A stretch of DNA of 64,000 nucleotides from Streptomyces diacarni (GTDB taxonomy: Bacteria; Actinomycetota; Actinomycetes; Streptomycetales; Streptomycetaceae): NCBI RefSeq assembly GCF_003323715.1, contig NZ_QOIN01000028.1, positions 62,001 to 126,000 of the forward strand. The letters are read 5' to 3'. The notes under the pieces are model-generated. The model searched no databases, had not been told where the DNA came from, and saw only the letters and a program-made list of their open reading frames with translations. Made by a program: the position numbers and the translations under genes. Positions 8,578 through 17,790 of the stretch are shown in pieces (within the stretch, counting starts at the first letter, position 1; each line of letters starts with the position of its first letter).

Positions 8578-9774
8578 GTGAATCTGCTGGACCTGCTCCT
8601 GACCGTCGCCGCGCTCGCCTACGCCGGGTCGGGGTTCCGCAGGGGGCTGGTCGCCGGGGTCGTCTCCCTGGCCGGCTTCGTCGGCGGCGCCGTGGTCGGC
8701 GTCTGGCTGCTGCCGTACGTGCTCGACCTCGTCGACCGGGGGACGACCACCGCCACGGTGCTCGCCTTGCTGACCGTGCTGGCCCCCGCCCTCGGCGGGC
8801 AGGCCCTCGCCGCCCCGGTCGGCTGGCGGCTGCGCCAGGCGCTCAGCCGCACCCCGGCGCGCTGGGTGGACGGCGCGGGCGGTGCCGTCGTCAACGTGGT
8901 CGCCGTGCTCGTCGTCGGTTGGATGGCGGGCAGCGCGCTCGCCGCCTCGCCCTCGCCCGCGCTCAACCAGGCCATACGCGGCTCCGCCGTGCTGGAGGGC
9001 GTGCACGAGCGGATGCCGTCCGGTGCGGCCACCTGGTTCAACCGGGCGACCGGAGCGCTCACCACGGCCGGCTTCCCGCCGGTGTTCAACCCCTTCGAGC
9101 AGGAGCCGGGCGCCTCGGTGCCCCAGCCGTCCGGCGACTCGGTCACCAAGGCGGCGACGGCCGCGGCCCAGCGCAGCACCGTCAAGGTCGAGGGCGTCGC
9201 CGACGTGGGCGGCGGCCGGCAGGGCCAGGAGGGCAGCGGCTTCGTCTACGCGCGCGAGCACGTGATGACCAACGCCCACGTCGTCGCCGGGGTCGACGGG
9301 CCGACCGTTCGCGTCGGCGGCACCTCACGCCCGTACGCGGCGAAGGTCGTCCTCTTCGACCCGGACAAGGACATCGCCGTTCTCGACGTGCCGGGTCTCA
9401 CCGCGCCCGCTCTCCGCTTCGCCGGTGACGCCACCCGCGGAGACCAGGCCGTGGTCGCCGGTTATCCCGAGAACGGCGGGCTGGACCTGCGCGCCGCGGC
9501 CGTGGCGGCCCGCACCCCCGCGCGGGGCCAGGACATCTACGGGGAGGCGGTGACCACCCGCGACATCTACGCCCTGCGCTCCCAGGTGCGGCCGGGGAAC
9601 TCAGGCGGCCCCCTGCTGACGACCGGCGGACGGGTCTACGGCGTGGTCTTCGCCCGCTCCACCACCGACGCGGGCACCGGCTACGCCTTGACCGCCGACC
9701 AGGTGCGGGACGCCGCGCGGGCGGCCGCGCACGCGAGCCGCCCGGTCGACACCGGGGACCGCTCGGCCCTGTGA
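8578..9774 (+). CDS. MarP-like membrane-anchored serine protease (CvpA domain plus trypsin-like domain)
   Basis: 398 residues from GTG 8578. The N-terminal 125 residues carry four hydrophobic helices of CvpA type (DLLLTVAALAYAGSGFRRGL onward). The trypsin-like domain follows with triad His234 (TNAHVV), Asp265 (DPDKDIAVLDV) and Ser342 (GNSGGP). This order is that of mycobacterial MarP (Rv3671c), a membrane protease with a periplasmic catalytic domain needed for acid and oxidative stress resistance. The two Cys residues of mycobacterial MarP are not seen here. It is probably monocistronic; a hairpin at 9778-9792 follows directly. Confidence 0.88.
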   Translation: MNLLDLLLTVAALAYAGSGFRRGLVAGVVSLAGFVGGAVVGVWLLPYVLDLVDRGTTTATVLALLTVLAPALGGQALAAPVGWRLRQALSRTPARWVDGAGGAVVNVVAVLVVGWMAGSALAASPSPALNQAIRGSAVLEGVHERMPSGAATWFNRATGALTTAGFPPVFNPFEQEPGASVPQPSGDSVTKAATAAAQRSTVKVEGVADVGGGRQGQEGSGFVYAREHVMTNAHVVAGVDGPTVRVGGTSRPYAAKVVLFDPDKDIAVLDVPGLTAPALRFAGDATRGDQAVVAGYPENGGLDLRAAAVAARTPARGQDIYGEAVTTRDIYALRSQVRPGNSGGPLLTTGGRVYGVVFARSTTDAGTGYALTADQVRDAARAAAHASRPVDTGDRSAL

Positions 9775-9833
9775 CCTCCCCGCGGCGCGGGGACGGGCCC
9801 TCGCCGGCGACGTGGACCTCCCCGCGGCGCGGG
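9773..9833. repeat. 19-bp direct repeat, each copy a small hairpin
   Basis: GACCTCCCCGCGGCGCGGG occurs at 9773-9791 and again at 9815-9833. Each copy contains CCCCGC-GGC-GCGGG(G), a short stem with a 3-base loop (9778-9792 in the first). They fill the gap between two convergent genes and probably act as a double terminator. Confidence 0.7.
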
Positions 9834-9841
9834 AACGCGGC

Positions 9842-10774
9842 TCACAGCGCCTTGAGGTGACGCCACTCCGAGGCCACCACGCGGTAGCCGAGGCGCCGGT
9901 TGACGGCCAGCATCGGGGCGTTCGTCGCGTCGTTGCCGGTGTAGGCGTGGGCGTAACCGGCCGCGCGGGCCCGCCGCAGCGCCGCCAGCTTGGCCAGCGC
10001 GGCCAGCCCCCGTCCGCGGTAGGCGCGGCGGGTGCCCGTCATGCCCGACCAGTAGCGGTCCACGCCGTCGGTCTGGGCGACGCTGTACGCCGCGACGCGC
10101 CCGTCCACCAGCACCACGCCGCTCAGGCCCGGGTCCCAGTCGGGGCGCCCCCAGTTGAGGCGGAGCCACACCTCGTACGGTGTCGCACCGACGTCGACGT
10201 CGCCCGGCTCGTCCGCCGCGCACTCCACGTCCGCCTCGTACAGCGGGCGCAGGTCGTCGGCGAAGTCGGCCACCGAGGCGAGAGCCACCCCGGCGGGCAG
10301 CGGCGCGGGCAGTTCGGGCAGCGGTGTGCGGCGCAGGTCGAGCCCGAGGAACCGGGCCTGCCGGGAGCGCCGGTAGCCCAGCCGTTCGGCGAAGCGCCGC
10401 GCGCCGTCCTCGTCGGCCACCCAGCTGTGCACCCGCCGGACCCCCAGCCCCGCCAGATACGCCTCGCCCGCCGCCACCAGCGCGGCTCCCGCGCCGCGCC
10501 CCTCCTGCCCGGGTGGTACGGCCGTGTGCAGGAACCCGTGCCCCGGCGCCGTGCTCCCCGCCAGGAGTCCGGTGTCGGCGCAGCCCGCGACCGTGCCGTC
10601 GGAACGGGTGGCCAGCAGCCGGCGCAGCCGCTGGCTCGCCGGTGCGTGCGCCGCTTCCCAGGCCAGGGCCTCGGCCGTGCAGACGAGGTAGGGGATGGTC
10701 GCCCGGCGTGTGCGGGCGAAGGCCTCGGCGTCCGCGGGGACCCCCGCGCGCAGGGCGCGGACTGTCAGCGTCAT
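9842..10774 (-). CDS. GNAT N-acetyltransferase with two GNAT domains
   Basis: 310 residues from ATG 10774; the longer frame to 10951 runs through the neighbouring regulator and is not used. The first GNAT domain shows the acetyl-CoA loop QEGRGAGAAL (motif A) with FLHTAVPPG before it. The second, C-terminal domain has RRAYRGRGLAALAKL and the late GYAHAYTGNDATNAPMLAVN-RRLGYRV segment. A tandem GNAT architecture is known from mycothiol synthase MshD, but I see no clear orthology, so the substrate is open. It is divergent from a small GntR regulator 95 bases away. Confidence 0.82.
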   Translation of the reverse strand: MTLTVRALRAGVPADAEAFARTRRATIPYLVCTAEALAWEAAHAPASQRLRRLLATRSDGTVAGCADTGLLAGSTAPGHGFLHTAVPPGQEGRGAGAALVAAGEAYLAGLGVRRVHSWVADEDGARRFAERLGYRRSRQARFLGLDLRRTPLPELPAPLPAGVALASVADFADDLRPLYEADVECAADEPGDVDVGATPYEVWLRLNWGRPDWDPGLSGVVLVDGRVAAYSVAQTDGVDRYWSGMTGTRRAYRGRGLAALAKLAALRRARAAGYAHAYTGNDATNAPMLAVNRRLGYRVVASEWRHLKAL

Positions 10775-10869
10775 GGCGCGGAGGGTACGGCGGTGGGCGG
10801 GTGCGGCGCCTCCCGTTTTCCCCGGTGGGGGAGAATCGCGGGGAACGACCGCTCGCCTCCGGAGGTCTC

Positions 10870-11262
10870 GTGCCGCACACACCGTCGAACGCCCTGAACC
10901 TGGCCGTCGACACCGAGGCGCCCGAGGCGCCCTACGAACAGGTGCGCGCACGCGTCGCCGAACTGGTCCGCGGCGGCGACCTGCCGACCGGCTACAAGCT
11001 GCCCACCGTGCGGGGGCTCGCCGAGGAGCTGGGCCTGGCGGCGAACACGGTCGCCAAGGCGTACCGGGCGCTGGAGGCCGACGGTGTCATCGAGACGCGC
11101 GGCCGCAACGGCACCTTCGTCGCGGCCTCCGGCGGCGCCTCCGCACGGGAGTTGGCCGACGCCGCCCAGACCTTCGCGGCCCGCGCCCGCCGTCTGGGCA
11201 GCACGCGGGAGACGGCGCTGGCCGCCGCCCACGAGGCCCTGCGGGCCGCATACGGCTCCTAG
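10870..11262 (+). CDS. Small GntR family regulator (YtrA/YhcF type)
   Basis: 130 residues from GTG 10870, preceded by GGAGG at 10861-10865. A winged helix-turn-helix occupies residues 18-85 (YEQVRARVAELVRGGDLPTG, LPTVRGLAEELGLAANTVAKAYRALEADGVIETRGRNGTFVA split here for length). Only about 45 helical residues follow, so there is no FadR, HutC or MocR effector domain. That is the YtrA/YhcF subtype, usually paired with ABC exporters; here the neighbour is the divergent double-GNAT gene, a possible target. Confidence 0.87.
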   Translation: MPHTPSNALNLAVDTEAPEAPYEQVRARVAELVRGGDLPTGYKLPTVRGLAEELGLAANTVAKAYRALEADGVIETRGRNGTFVAASGGASARELADAAQTFAARARRLGSTRETALAAAHEALRAAYGS

Positions 11263-11306
11263 AGATTCCCCGGGCCTGCTGGACCAGGCAACGACCCGCC
11301 CCCCGT

Positions 11307-11354
11307 TCACAGGCGAGCCGCCGCCTTGGTTCACAGGCGGGCCGCCGCCTTGGT
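11307..11354. repeat. 24-bp tandem duplication covering a stop codon
   Basis: Bases 11307-11330 and 11331-11354 are the same 24-bp sequence with one difference (A/G). On the minus strand the second unit encodes the C-terminal TKAAARL plus the TGA stop of the secreted protein gene, and the first repeats the same peptide and stop just beyond it. Confidence 0.95.
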
Positions 11355-11939
11355 GGTCGTCATGCGGAAGGCGTCCACCGGGGCGTTTTCCAGCGTGCCC
11401 ATCTCGGCCCAGCGCACGACGGTGACCTTCTTCCCCTTGCTGACCACCGCGAACAGGTTGACGCCGTGCTCCGACTCCGGCGGCGCGGTGTGCACGCCGA
11501 AGACGTGGGCGCTCTCGCCCGCTTCCACCGTGCCGTAGTCGTCCCACGACGCCGAAGCGCCCGGGTTCTCGCGCAGCCAGTCGGCCGCGCAGTTCGCCGC
11601 GCTCGCCTCCAGCCTGGAGGCGAGCGCGGCCGCCGCCTTCGGGGAGGCGGTGGTGACGGCGACCTGGACGGCGTGGGTGTCGCGGTCGGTGCCGAAGGAG
11701 CGGTGGTAGGTCGCGCCCTTGTCCGGGACGGCGCCCTCCACGCAGAAGGGCTCAGGGTCGGGCAGGCCGCGGGTGACCTCACCCGCCTGCCACGGGGACG
11801 AGGCGTGCGGGGGCAGGTCGTCCGCCTCCAGGAAGCCGGGCGCTTGGGCCGCCGTGGCGGTCGCGGTCGCCGTGGCGGTGGCCAGCAGGGCGAGGGTGGC
11901 GGCGGCGGTGGCCGCGCGGGTGAGTGTGCGGGTGCGCAT
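11331..11939 (-). CDS. Secreted protein of unknown function
   Basis: 202 residues from ATG 11939; the upstream in-frame extension to 12035 lacks a ribosome site and would bury the signal peptide. The N-terminus MRTRTLTRAATAAATLALLA is a Sec signal peptide running into a TA repeat (TATATATATAAQA). The mature part has single Cys residues at PEPFCVEG and SAANCAADW that could pair, and alternates strands and helices (HAVQVAVTTASPKAAAALASRLE). The general shape resembles PknH-type extracellular sensor domains, but I cannot claim homology. Its last seven codons and stop are duplicated downstream. Confidence 0.75.
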   Translation of the reverse strand: MRTRTLTRAATAAATLALLATATATATATAAQAPGFLEADDLPPHASSPWQAGEVTRGLPDPEPFCVEGAVPDKGATYHRSFGTDRDTHAVQVAVTTASPKAAAALASRLEASAANCAADWLRENPGASASWDDYGTVEAGESAHVFGVHTAPPESEHGVNLFAVVSKGKKVTVVRWAEMGTLENAPVDAFRMTTTKAAARL

Positions 11940-12011
11940 GGGTGGGTCCTCCCCCGGGTGCGAGCGGTCGTGTGGTGACAGACAGCCGGGGAGGGCGGAA
12001 GGTTGTCCTCT

Positions 12012-12059
12012 GCGGCCCCGGTCCCCCTCCGGCACGAACTCCGGGGGGAGGGGGGCCGC
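12012..12059. terminator. Hairpin terminator behind the DUF5925 ATPase gene
   Basis: Imperfect stem of about 19 bp between GCGGCCCCGGTCCCCCTCCGG-type bases at 12012 onward and CCGGGGGGAGGGGGGCCGC ending at 12059, with an 8-base loop CACGAACT. It lies 34 bases past the ATPase stop in the minus direction and before the secreted-protein promoter. Confidence 0.6.
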
Positions 12060-12092
12060 TTTCGTCTCCGCGCGGGCCCGTACCCCGGGACG

Positions 12093-13220
12093 TCACAGGT
12101 ACAGACCGGCTCCCGCCCGCTCCTGGCCGGGGACGTGGGCGGTCGGCCTGCCCTTCTTGAGGGCGTAGAGCTCGGCGAGGGTGGCGCCGTCGCGGCCGAT
12201 GCCCTCGTCGGTGCCGAGCCAGGAGACGGCCTCCTCTCGGCTGAGGGAGCCGACCTCGATGCGGCTCAGGCACCGTCCGGGGCGCACCACGGCGGGGTGC
12301 AGCCGCTCCAGGTCCTCGTTGGTGGTGACGCCGACCAGGACGTTGCGCCCCTGCCCGAGCAGCCCGTCGGTGAGGTTGAGCAGCCGGGAGAGCGCCTGCC
12401 CGGCGGCGTACTTGGCCTCTCCGCGGATCAGTTCGTCGCAGTCCTCCAGCAGGAGCAGCCGCCATCGCCCGGTCTCGGGGTCGGAGTCGTCGGCGCCGAT
12501 GGCGATGTCCATCAGGTAGCCGATGTTGTTGAAGAGGTGCTCGGGGTCGAGGACGCAGTCGACCTGGCACCAGTCGCTCCAGGAGCGTGCCAGTGTCCGC
12601 AGCGCCGAGGTCTTCCCTGTGCCGGGCGGTCCGTGCAGCAGCAGGAGGCGTCCCGAGATGTCCTCGGGGGTGACCTTCATCAGGTCGTCCATGGCGGTGG
12701 CGACCCGCGCGGTGTAGTTCTGCCGTACGTCGGACCACGGGCCCGCGCTGATGGTGCGCGAGGTGCGGCGCGGGCCGCGCATGGGGGAGTGGTACCAAAA
12801 GCCCATGGAGACCTGGTCCTCCTGGGGTTCGGGCTCGTCCTCCGCGCCCTCGACGGCCTGCTTCAGCTGCGCTTCGGCGAGTTCGTCGGTGACCGCGGTG
12901 ACGGTGACCTCCGCGCCCCGCTGCCAGCGCGAGACGCGGACCGTCCAGCCGTCCCCCTCGGCGAGCACCGATCCCGAGTTGTCGTCCTTGGCCTCGCGCA
13001 GCACATGGGCGCCCGACGGCAGCAGGGTGCTCCCCTTCCTGACGCGGTCGACGGTGTGGCTGCGCGAGAACGGCTGCTCCCCGAGGGTGAAGCGGCCCAG
13101 GAAGAGGGCGTCGATGACGTCGCCGGTCGAGTCGCTGTCGTCGATCTGGAGCCGGGAGACCAGCGCCGCTTCGGGGGCGGTCGGTGGCGGGGCCGCGGTC
13201 TGGTTCCGGTCGGTACTCAT
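12093..13220 (-). CDS. AAA ATPase with DUF5925 domain
   Basis: 375 residues from ATG 13220 (MSTDRNQ); an ATG nine bases upstream is also possible. Residues 20-150 are the DUF5925-type region (LQIDDSDSTGDVIDALFLGRF). A AAA core follows with Walker A GPPGTGKT (197-204), Walker B LLLLEDCDE (255-263), a sensor-1 segment VLVGVTTNEDL and arginine-finger-like RPGRC. The AAA part resembles proteasome/FtsH-type ATPases, but no protease or unfoldase partner is nearby. Proteins of this arrangement are common in Streptomyces and uncharacterised. Confidence 0.85.
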   Translation of the reverse strand: MSTDRNQTAAPPPTAPEAALVSRLQIDDSDSTGDVIDALFLGRFTLGEQPFSRSHTVDRVRKGSTLLPSGAHVLREAKDDNSGSVLAEGDGWTVRVSRWQRGAEVTVTAVTDELAEAQLKQAVEGAEDEPEPQEDQVSMGFWYHSPMRGPRRTSRTISAGPWSDVRQNYTARVATAMDDLMKVTPEDISGRLLLLHGPPGTGKTSALRTLARSWSDWCQVDCVLDPEHLFNNIGYLMDIAIGADDSDPETGRWRLLLLEDCDELIRGEAKYAAGQALSRLLNLTDGLLGQGRNVLVGVTTNEDLERLHPAVVRPGRCLSRIEVGSLSREEAVSWLGTDEGIGRDGATLAELYALKKGRPTAHVPGQERAGAGLYL

Positions 13221-13516
13221 GACGACCATGATCCGGCATGGTGGCCCGCCCCGCACATGGGTTTCGCGGCGCGCCACCCGCGCGCCGGCCCTGTGCCGTG
13301 AGCCTCCTGGGTGCGCCCGGCGCTTCCCGAACTCCGGTGCTGTGTCCGGGTTTGCGCCGTTTCGCGGGGTGTCCGCGCGAGCGGAAAACGGCGTACCGTG
13401 TTCGTCAACCGCCTTGTGGGGCAGGTGAATGCTGTGACCGGGATGCACGCATGTCGTAGTCGGGAGATAGGGTTACTCTGCCCGGGCCGGGTGCCCTCGT
13501 ACGGGTGGGGAGTGAC

Positions 13517-13783
13517 ATGGAACAGATAACAGTCGGCAGCAGGGCGCGAGTGCCCGCGATCACATGCGGCACTGGCGCGACGAGTTCGCGTCTCGACCGG
13601 CACCTCTCCGTGCTCGCAGGACCCGCCGTCCCCCAGGTCGAGGCGGAGGACGCGACGACGCTGATGCGGGAGATCACGCAGCGCGACGCCGTGCGGAGCC
13701 GGGCGAGGAACCGCAGCGCGCGGGTCTCGCTCTTCGCGCCGCTGCGCAAGCTGCGCCGCTCGCTCTTCGGCGGGCGCGGCTGA
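13517..13783 (+). CDS. Small basic protein of unknown function
   Basis: 88 residues from ATG 13517, with GGGGAG four bases upstream; a GTG at 13505 would overlap that ribosome site. The sequence starts MEQITVGSRARVPAITCGTG, contains an acidic helix (VEAEDATTLMREITQRD) and ends in a basic stretch (RSRARNRSARVSLFAPLRK). I do not recognise a family. Strong G/C third positions, a ribosome site and a following hairpin support a real gene. Confidence 0.6.
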   Translation: MEQITVGSRARVPAITCGTGATSSRLDRHLSVLAGPAVPQVEAEDATTLMREITQRDAVRSRARNRSARVSLFAPLRKLRRSLFGGRG

Positions 13784-13788
13784 CGACG

Positions 13789-13824
13789 GCCGCCGGGCTG
13801 TTTCTCGACGACAGCGCCGGCGGC
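13789..13824. terminator. Hairpin terminator between convergent genes
   Basis: GCCGCCGG (13789-13796) pairs with CCGGCGGC (13817-13824) and CTGT (13798-13801) with ACAG (13811-13814), with a one/two-base bulge and a 9-base loop. It starts six bases after the small basic protein gene. Confidence 0.65.
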
Positions 13825-13990
13825 TGCTCTTTCGGCACCGACCGCCACCTTCGGGCCCGCCCGGCCCCGGCCCGATGTTCCCGGTCCCGCCCGCGCGAGC
13901 GACGCCCGCGTCGCTCGCCACGTCACGCGCTCGCCGCGCTTACCGCGTGCACCGCGTCAGGAGACACGGCGCGGTGGCTCCGCGTCCGGC

Positions 13991-14752
13991 TCAGTCCGCC
14001 ACGTTCTCCAGCGTGACGGAGAAGGCGAAGCGGTCCCCCCTGTAGTGGATCCGCACGACGTCCACCACGCGTCCCTCCCCGTCGTAGGTCACCCCCGTGT
14101 AGTGCAGGATCGGGCTCAGCAGCGGTACGTCGAGCAGCCGTGCCGTCTGCGGGTCCGCCAGCCGGGCCTCGACCGTGTCCGTGATCCGGCTGATGCGGAC
14201 CCCGACGCCGTCCCGCAGCACCTTGGTCATCGGCCGGCCGCGGCGCAGGTCCTCGGCGTCGACGCGCTCGGCCACGTCGGCACGGATCAGGTTCACCGCC
14301 CAGTTGGTGGGCTCGCCGCTCTCCCGGTCGCGGCGCAGCCTGCGGTAGGCGACCGCCTCGCGCTGCCCGGGGAAGTACTCGGCCAGCTCGACGGGCACCG
14401 GCTCGGGCCCGTGGCCGAGCAGGGTGGTGGGCTCGCCGGACTGCTGCGCGACGATGGTGTCGACGGAGCCGAGCAGCCGCACGGGGCGGGCGCGGCGTGC
14501 GTCGGGTTCGATGAAGGTGCCGCGCCTGCGGTGCCTGCTGATCAGGCCCTCCGTCTCCAGTTCCTTGAGCGCCTGGCGCATGGTCAGCACGCTGACGCCG
14601 TAGTGGCCGGCCAACTGGTCCTCGGGGGGCAGCCGGTCGGGGGCCTGGGGAGGGCGGCCCAGTATGGAGGCGCGGAGCGACTGCGTGACCTGGTACCAGA
14701 GGGGCAGTTTCCGGTTCAGCTCGACGGGTTCTGGGGTGAACAGTGGCGTCAT
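13991..14752 (-). CDS. GntR family regulator, HutC subtype with UTRA domain
   Basis: 253 residues. Winged helix at 15-82 (LPLWYQVTQSLRASILG, LPPEDQLAGHYGVSVLTMRQ, RRRGTFIEP), then a UTRA ligand domain (LLGHGPEPVPVELAEYFPGQREAVAYRRLRR onward, ending DVVRIHYRGDRFAFSVTLEN). HutC-type regulators sense small metabolites. It follows hmgA in the same direction after 73 bases, so control of homogentisate/tyrosine catabolism is the natural inference. Confidence 0.88.
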   Translation of the reverse strand: MTPLFTPEPVELNRKLPLWYQVTQSLRASILGRPPQAPDRLPPEDQLAGHYGVSVLTMRQALKELETEGLISRHRRRGTFIEPDARRARPVRLLGSVDTIVAQQSGEPTTLLGHGPEPVPVELAEYFPGQREAVAYRRLRRDRESGEPTNWAVNLIRADVAERVDAEDLRRGRPMTKVLRDGVGVRISRITDTVEARLADPQTARLLDVPLLSPILHYTGVTYDGEGRVVDVVRIHYRGDRFAFSVTLENVAD

Positions 14753-14825
14753 GGGCGTGCCTCGAACGGGTGTGGGCGGCTGTCCCCCTGCCGGGCGGCG
14801 ACGGCAGGGGGCGGGCCAAGCGCCG

Positions 14826-16178
14826 TCAGGGGGCCGGGAAGTGGCGCTCCAGACCCTGCCACACCGCGTCGTAGTCCCTCTGCAGGTGTGCGGCCTCGGC
14901 TGCCTGGCGGGTGAGGGAGAGGGGCCAGCGGGTCTCGAACATGAAGGCGAGCCCGTCGTCGATCTTCTGCGGCGCCAGCTCGGCCGCCGAGGCCCGCTCG
15001 AAGGTCTCCCGGTCAGGGCCGTGCGCCGACATCATGGTGTGCAGCGAGCCGCCGCCGGGCACGAACCCCTCGGCCTTCGCGTCGTAGGCGCCCTCGATCA
15101 GGCCCATGTACTCGCTCATCACGTTCCGGTGGAAGTACGGCGGCCTGAACGTGTCCTCGCCCACCAGCCAGCGGGGCGCGAAGACGACGAAGTCCACGCC
15201 CGCGAGCCCCGGGGTGTCCGAGGGCGAGGTGAGCACGGTGAAGAGGGAGGGGTCCGGGTGGTCGTAGCTGATGCTGCCCAGGACGTTGAAACGGTGCAGG
15301 TCGTAGACGTACGGCACGTGGGTGCCGTGCCAGGCGACCACGTCGAGCGGCGAGTGGTCGTAGACGGCGTGCCACAGGTTGCCGCAGAACTTGGTGACGA
15401 CCTCGACGGGGCCCTCCGCCTCCTCGTACGCGGCCGAGGGCGCGAGGAAGTCGCGGGGGTTGGCGAGGCCGTTGGCACCGATCGGGCCCAGGTCGGGCAG
15501 GGCGAAGGGGCGGCCGTGGTTCTCGCACACGTAGCCGCGTGCGGTCTCCTCCAGCAGCTCCACCCGGAACCGCACCCCGCGCGGGATCAGCGCCACGTGC
15601 CCGGGCTCGGCGTGCAGCAGGCCGAACTCGGTACGCAGCAGCAGCCCGCCGCGCTCGGGCACGAGCAGGAGCTCCCCGTCGGCGTCGCTGAAGACCCGGT
15701 CGGTCATCGAGGCGTTGGCGGCGTACAGGTGGACGGCCATGCCGCTGCGCTCCCGCGCGTCGCCGTTGCCGCCCAGCGTCCACAGCCCTGCCAGGAAGTC
15801 GGTGCCGGGCGCTGGGTCGGGCATCGGGCCCCAGCGCAGCCTGTTGGGGTCGGGGACCGTCTCGTCGAACGGGGTGCCGCGCAGCCCGCCGTTGTCCGTG
15901 CGCACGAACCGGGGATGGGCGGCGGAGGGGCGGATGCGGTAGAGCCACGAGCGGCGGTTGTGGGCGCGCGGCTCGGTGAAGGCGGTGCCGCTCACCTGCT
16001 CCGCGTACAGGCCGAACGGGGCGCGCTGGGGCGAGTTGCGCCCCGTGGGCAGCGCGCCGGCCACGGCCTCGCTGCTGTGTTCGTTGCCGAACCCCGACAG
16101 GTAGGTGAGGGCGGCGGCCTCCTCGCGTGCCCGCTGTCGTGACCGGACTGCCGTCGTGCTGGTCGTGCCCTGGCCCAT
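14826..16178 (-). CDS. hmgA: Homogentisate 1,2-dioxygenase
   Basis: 450 residues from ATG 16178 (GGCGGGAG upstream). It opens the ring of homogentisate to maleylacetoacetate in Phe/Tyr catabolism, using non-haem Fe(II). Key signatures: [13 protein letters not shown] near the N-terminus, WRGT-type [20 protein letters not shown], and the iron ligands His about 349 and Glu about 355 in [13 protein letters not shown] plus His about 386 in [29 protein letters not shown] is diagnostic. It is divergent from the ALDH/ADH pair and followed by the GntR/UTRA gene. The 16179-16336 gap holds a TCCTGTAGGA-like short palindrome near 16204 that might be an operator, but I cannot support it further. Confidence 0.96.
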   Translation of the reverse strand: MGQGTTSTTAVRSRQRAREEAAALTYLSGFGNEHSSEAVAGALPTGRNSPQRAPFGLYAEQVSGTAFTEPRAHNRRSWLYRIRPSAAHPRFVRTDNGGLRGTPFDETVPDPNRLRWGPMPDPAPGTDFLAGLWTLGGNGDARERSGMAVHLYAANASMTDRVFSDADGELLLVPERGGLLLRTEFGLLHAEPGHVALIPRGVRFRVELLEETARGYVCENHGRPFALPDLGPIGANGLANPRDFLAPSAAYEEAEGPVEVVTKFCGNLWHAVYDHSPLDVVAWHGTHVPYVYDLHRFNVLGSISYDHPDPSLFTVLTSPSDTPGLAGVDFVVFAPRWLVGEDTFRPPYFHRNVMSEYMGLIEGAYDAKAEGFVPGGGSLHTMMSAHGPDRETFERASAAELAPQKIDDGLAFMFETRWPLSLTRQAAEAAHLQRDYDAVWQGLERHFPAP

Positions 16179-16336
16179 CGCCAACTCCCGCCGCAGAGAG
16201 GAATCCTGTAGGAGACCATAGGAATGCCGCCGGGTCCCGTCAACGCTCTGCCTCCGCCCGTCGCGCCGGGCCCCGGTGACCCACCGCACCCCGACGGCCT
16301 GCTGACACCGAGGTGACCCGACAGTAGGTTTGGCCC

Positions 16337-17755
16337 ATGAAGGCACACGACGGCATGTTCATCGACGGCTCGTGGCGGCCCGCGGCAGGATCCGGCACGA
16401 TCGAGGTCACCAACCCCGCCGACGGCACGCTGCTGGCCACCGTGCCCGCCGGCGGGCACGCGGACGTCGACGCGGCCGTCCGCGCGGCCCGCGCCGCGCT
16501 CCCCGGCTGGTCGGCCACGCCGCCGGCCGAGCGCGCGGCGCGGCTCGCGGCGCTCCAGCAGGTCCTCCTCGCCCGGCGCGACGAGATCGCCGAGACGGTC
16601 ACGGCCGAGCTCGGCTCGCCGCTCACGCTCTCCCGGAAGGTGCACGCCGCGGCCCCGATCGCGGTCAGCGGCAGCTACGCCCAGCTCGCCGCCGAGTACC
16701 CGTTCGAGGAGCGGGTGGGCAACTCGCGGGTGCTGCGCGAGCCCGTCGGTGTGGTCGGTGCCATCACCCCGTGGAACTACCCGCTCCACCAGATCGTCGC
16801 CAAGGCCGCCCCCGCCCTCGCCGCCGGCTGCACCATGGTGCTCAAACCGGCCGAGGACACCCCGCTGGTCGCCCAGCTGTTCGCCGAGGCGGTGGACGAG
16901 GCGGGCGTCCCGGCGGGTGTCTTCAACCTCGTCACGGGGCTCGGCCAGGAAGCGGGCCAGGCGCTGGCCGAGCACGACGGCATCGATCTGCTCTCCTTCA
17001 CCGGCTCCACCGCCGTCGGCCGCCAGGTGGGCGCGGCGGCGGCGCGCGGTGTCAAGCGGGTCGCCCTCGAACTCGGCGGCAAGTCCGCCAACGTGATCCT
17101 GCCCGGCGCCGACCTGGCCAAGGCCGTCAAGGTCGGCGTCGCCAACGTGATGTCCAACTCGGGGCAGACGTGCAGCGCCTGGACCCGGATGCTGGTGGAC
17201 GCCGAGCGCTACGACGAGGCCGTACGGCTTGCCGCCGACGCGGTGGCCGCCTACGTCACCGGCGACCCGCTGGACGAGGCCACCCGGGTGGGCCCCGTCG
17301 TCAACGCCAAGCAGTACGAGCGCGTCACCGGCTACATCAGGCGCGGCCAGGAGGAGGGCGCCCGCATCGTCGCGGGCGGCGCGGAGCGCCCCGAGGGGCG
17401 AGAGCGCGGCCACTACGTGCGGCCCACCGTCTTCGCCGACGTCACCCCCGAGATGACCCTCGCGCAAGAGGAGATCTTCGGCCCGGTCCTGTCCGTCCTC
17501 AGCTACCAGGACACCGAGGACGCGCTGCGCATCGCCAACGGCACCGTCTACGGGCTGGCCGGCGCCGTGTGGTCAGAGGACGAGGACGAGGCCGTCGCCT
17601 TCGCCCGCCGTATGGAGACGGGCCAGGTGGACATCAACGGCGGCCGGTTCAACCCGCTCGCCCCGTTCGGCGGCTACAAGCAGTCGGGTGTCGGGCGGGA
17701 GCTGGGCCGGCACGGTCTCGAGGAGTACCTGCAGACCAAGTCCCTCCAGTTCTGA
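16337..17755 (+). CDS. NAD(P)-dependent aldehyde dehydrogenase
   Basis: 472 residues, standard length. It oxidises an aldehyde to the acid with NAD(P)+. Visible signatures: [20 protein letters not shown] (cofactor site), FTGSTAVG, general base Glu245 in LELGGKSAN and nucleophile Cys279 in [12 protein letters not shown], then EEIFGPVL and the C-terminal [11 protein letters not shown]. There is no clear ribosome site before ATG 16337, and the short distance to a possible promoter suggests a leaderless transcript. It is followed after 35 bases by an alcohol dehydrogenase, implying an alcohol-aldehyde-acid sequence. Confidence 0.94.
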   Translation: MKAHDGMFIDGSWRPAAGSGTIEVTNPADGTLLATVPAGGHADVDAAVRAARAALPGWSATPPAERAARLAALQQVLLARRDEIAETVTAELGSPLTLSRKVHAAAPIAVSGSYAQLAAEYPFEERVGNSRVLREPVGVVGAITPWNYPLHQIVAKAAPALAAGCTMVLKPAEDTPLVAQLFAEAVDEAGVPAGVFNLVTGLGQEAGQALAEHDGIDLLSFTGSTAVGRQVGAAAARGVKRVALELGGKSANVILPGADLAKAVKVGVANVMSNSGQTCSAWTRMLVDAERYDEAVRLAADAVAAYVTGDPLDEATRVGPVVNAKQYERVTGYIRRGQEEGARIVAGGAERPEGRERGHYVRPTVFADVTPEMTLAQEEIFGPVLSVLSYQDTEDALRIANGTVYGLAGAVWSEDEDEAVAFARRMETGQVDINGGRFNPLAPFGGYKQSGVGRELGRHGLEEYLQTKSLQF

Positions 17756-17790
17756 CCGGTCCCGCCCCACTCACCCCCTTGGGAGCCACC

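Noticed and set aside
14664..16142. Long plus-strand open frame (over 490 codons) opposite hmgA
   Set aside because: It is the antisense of a strongly supported dioxygenase gene and its translation is Gly/Arg/Val/His-rich without any domain; high G+C makes such shadow frames common.
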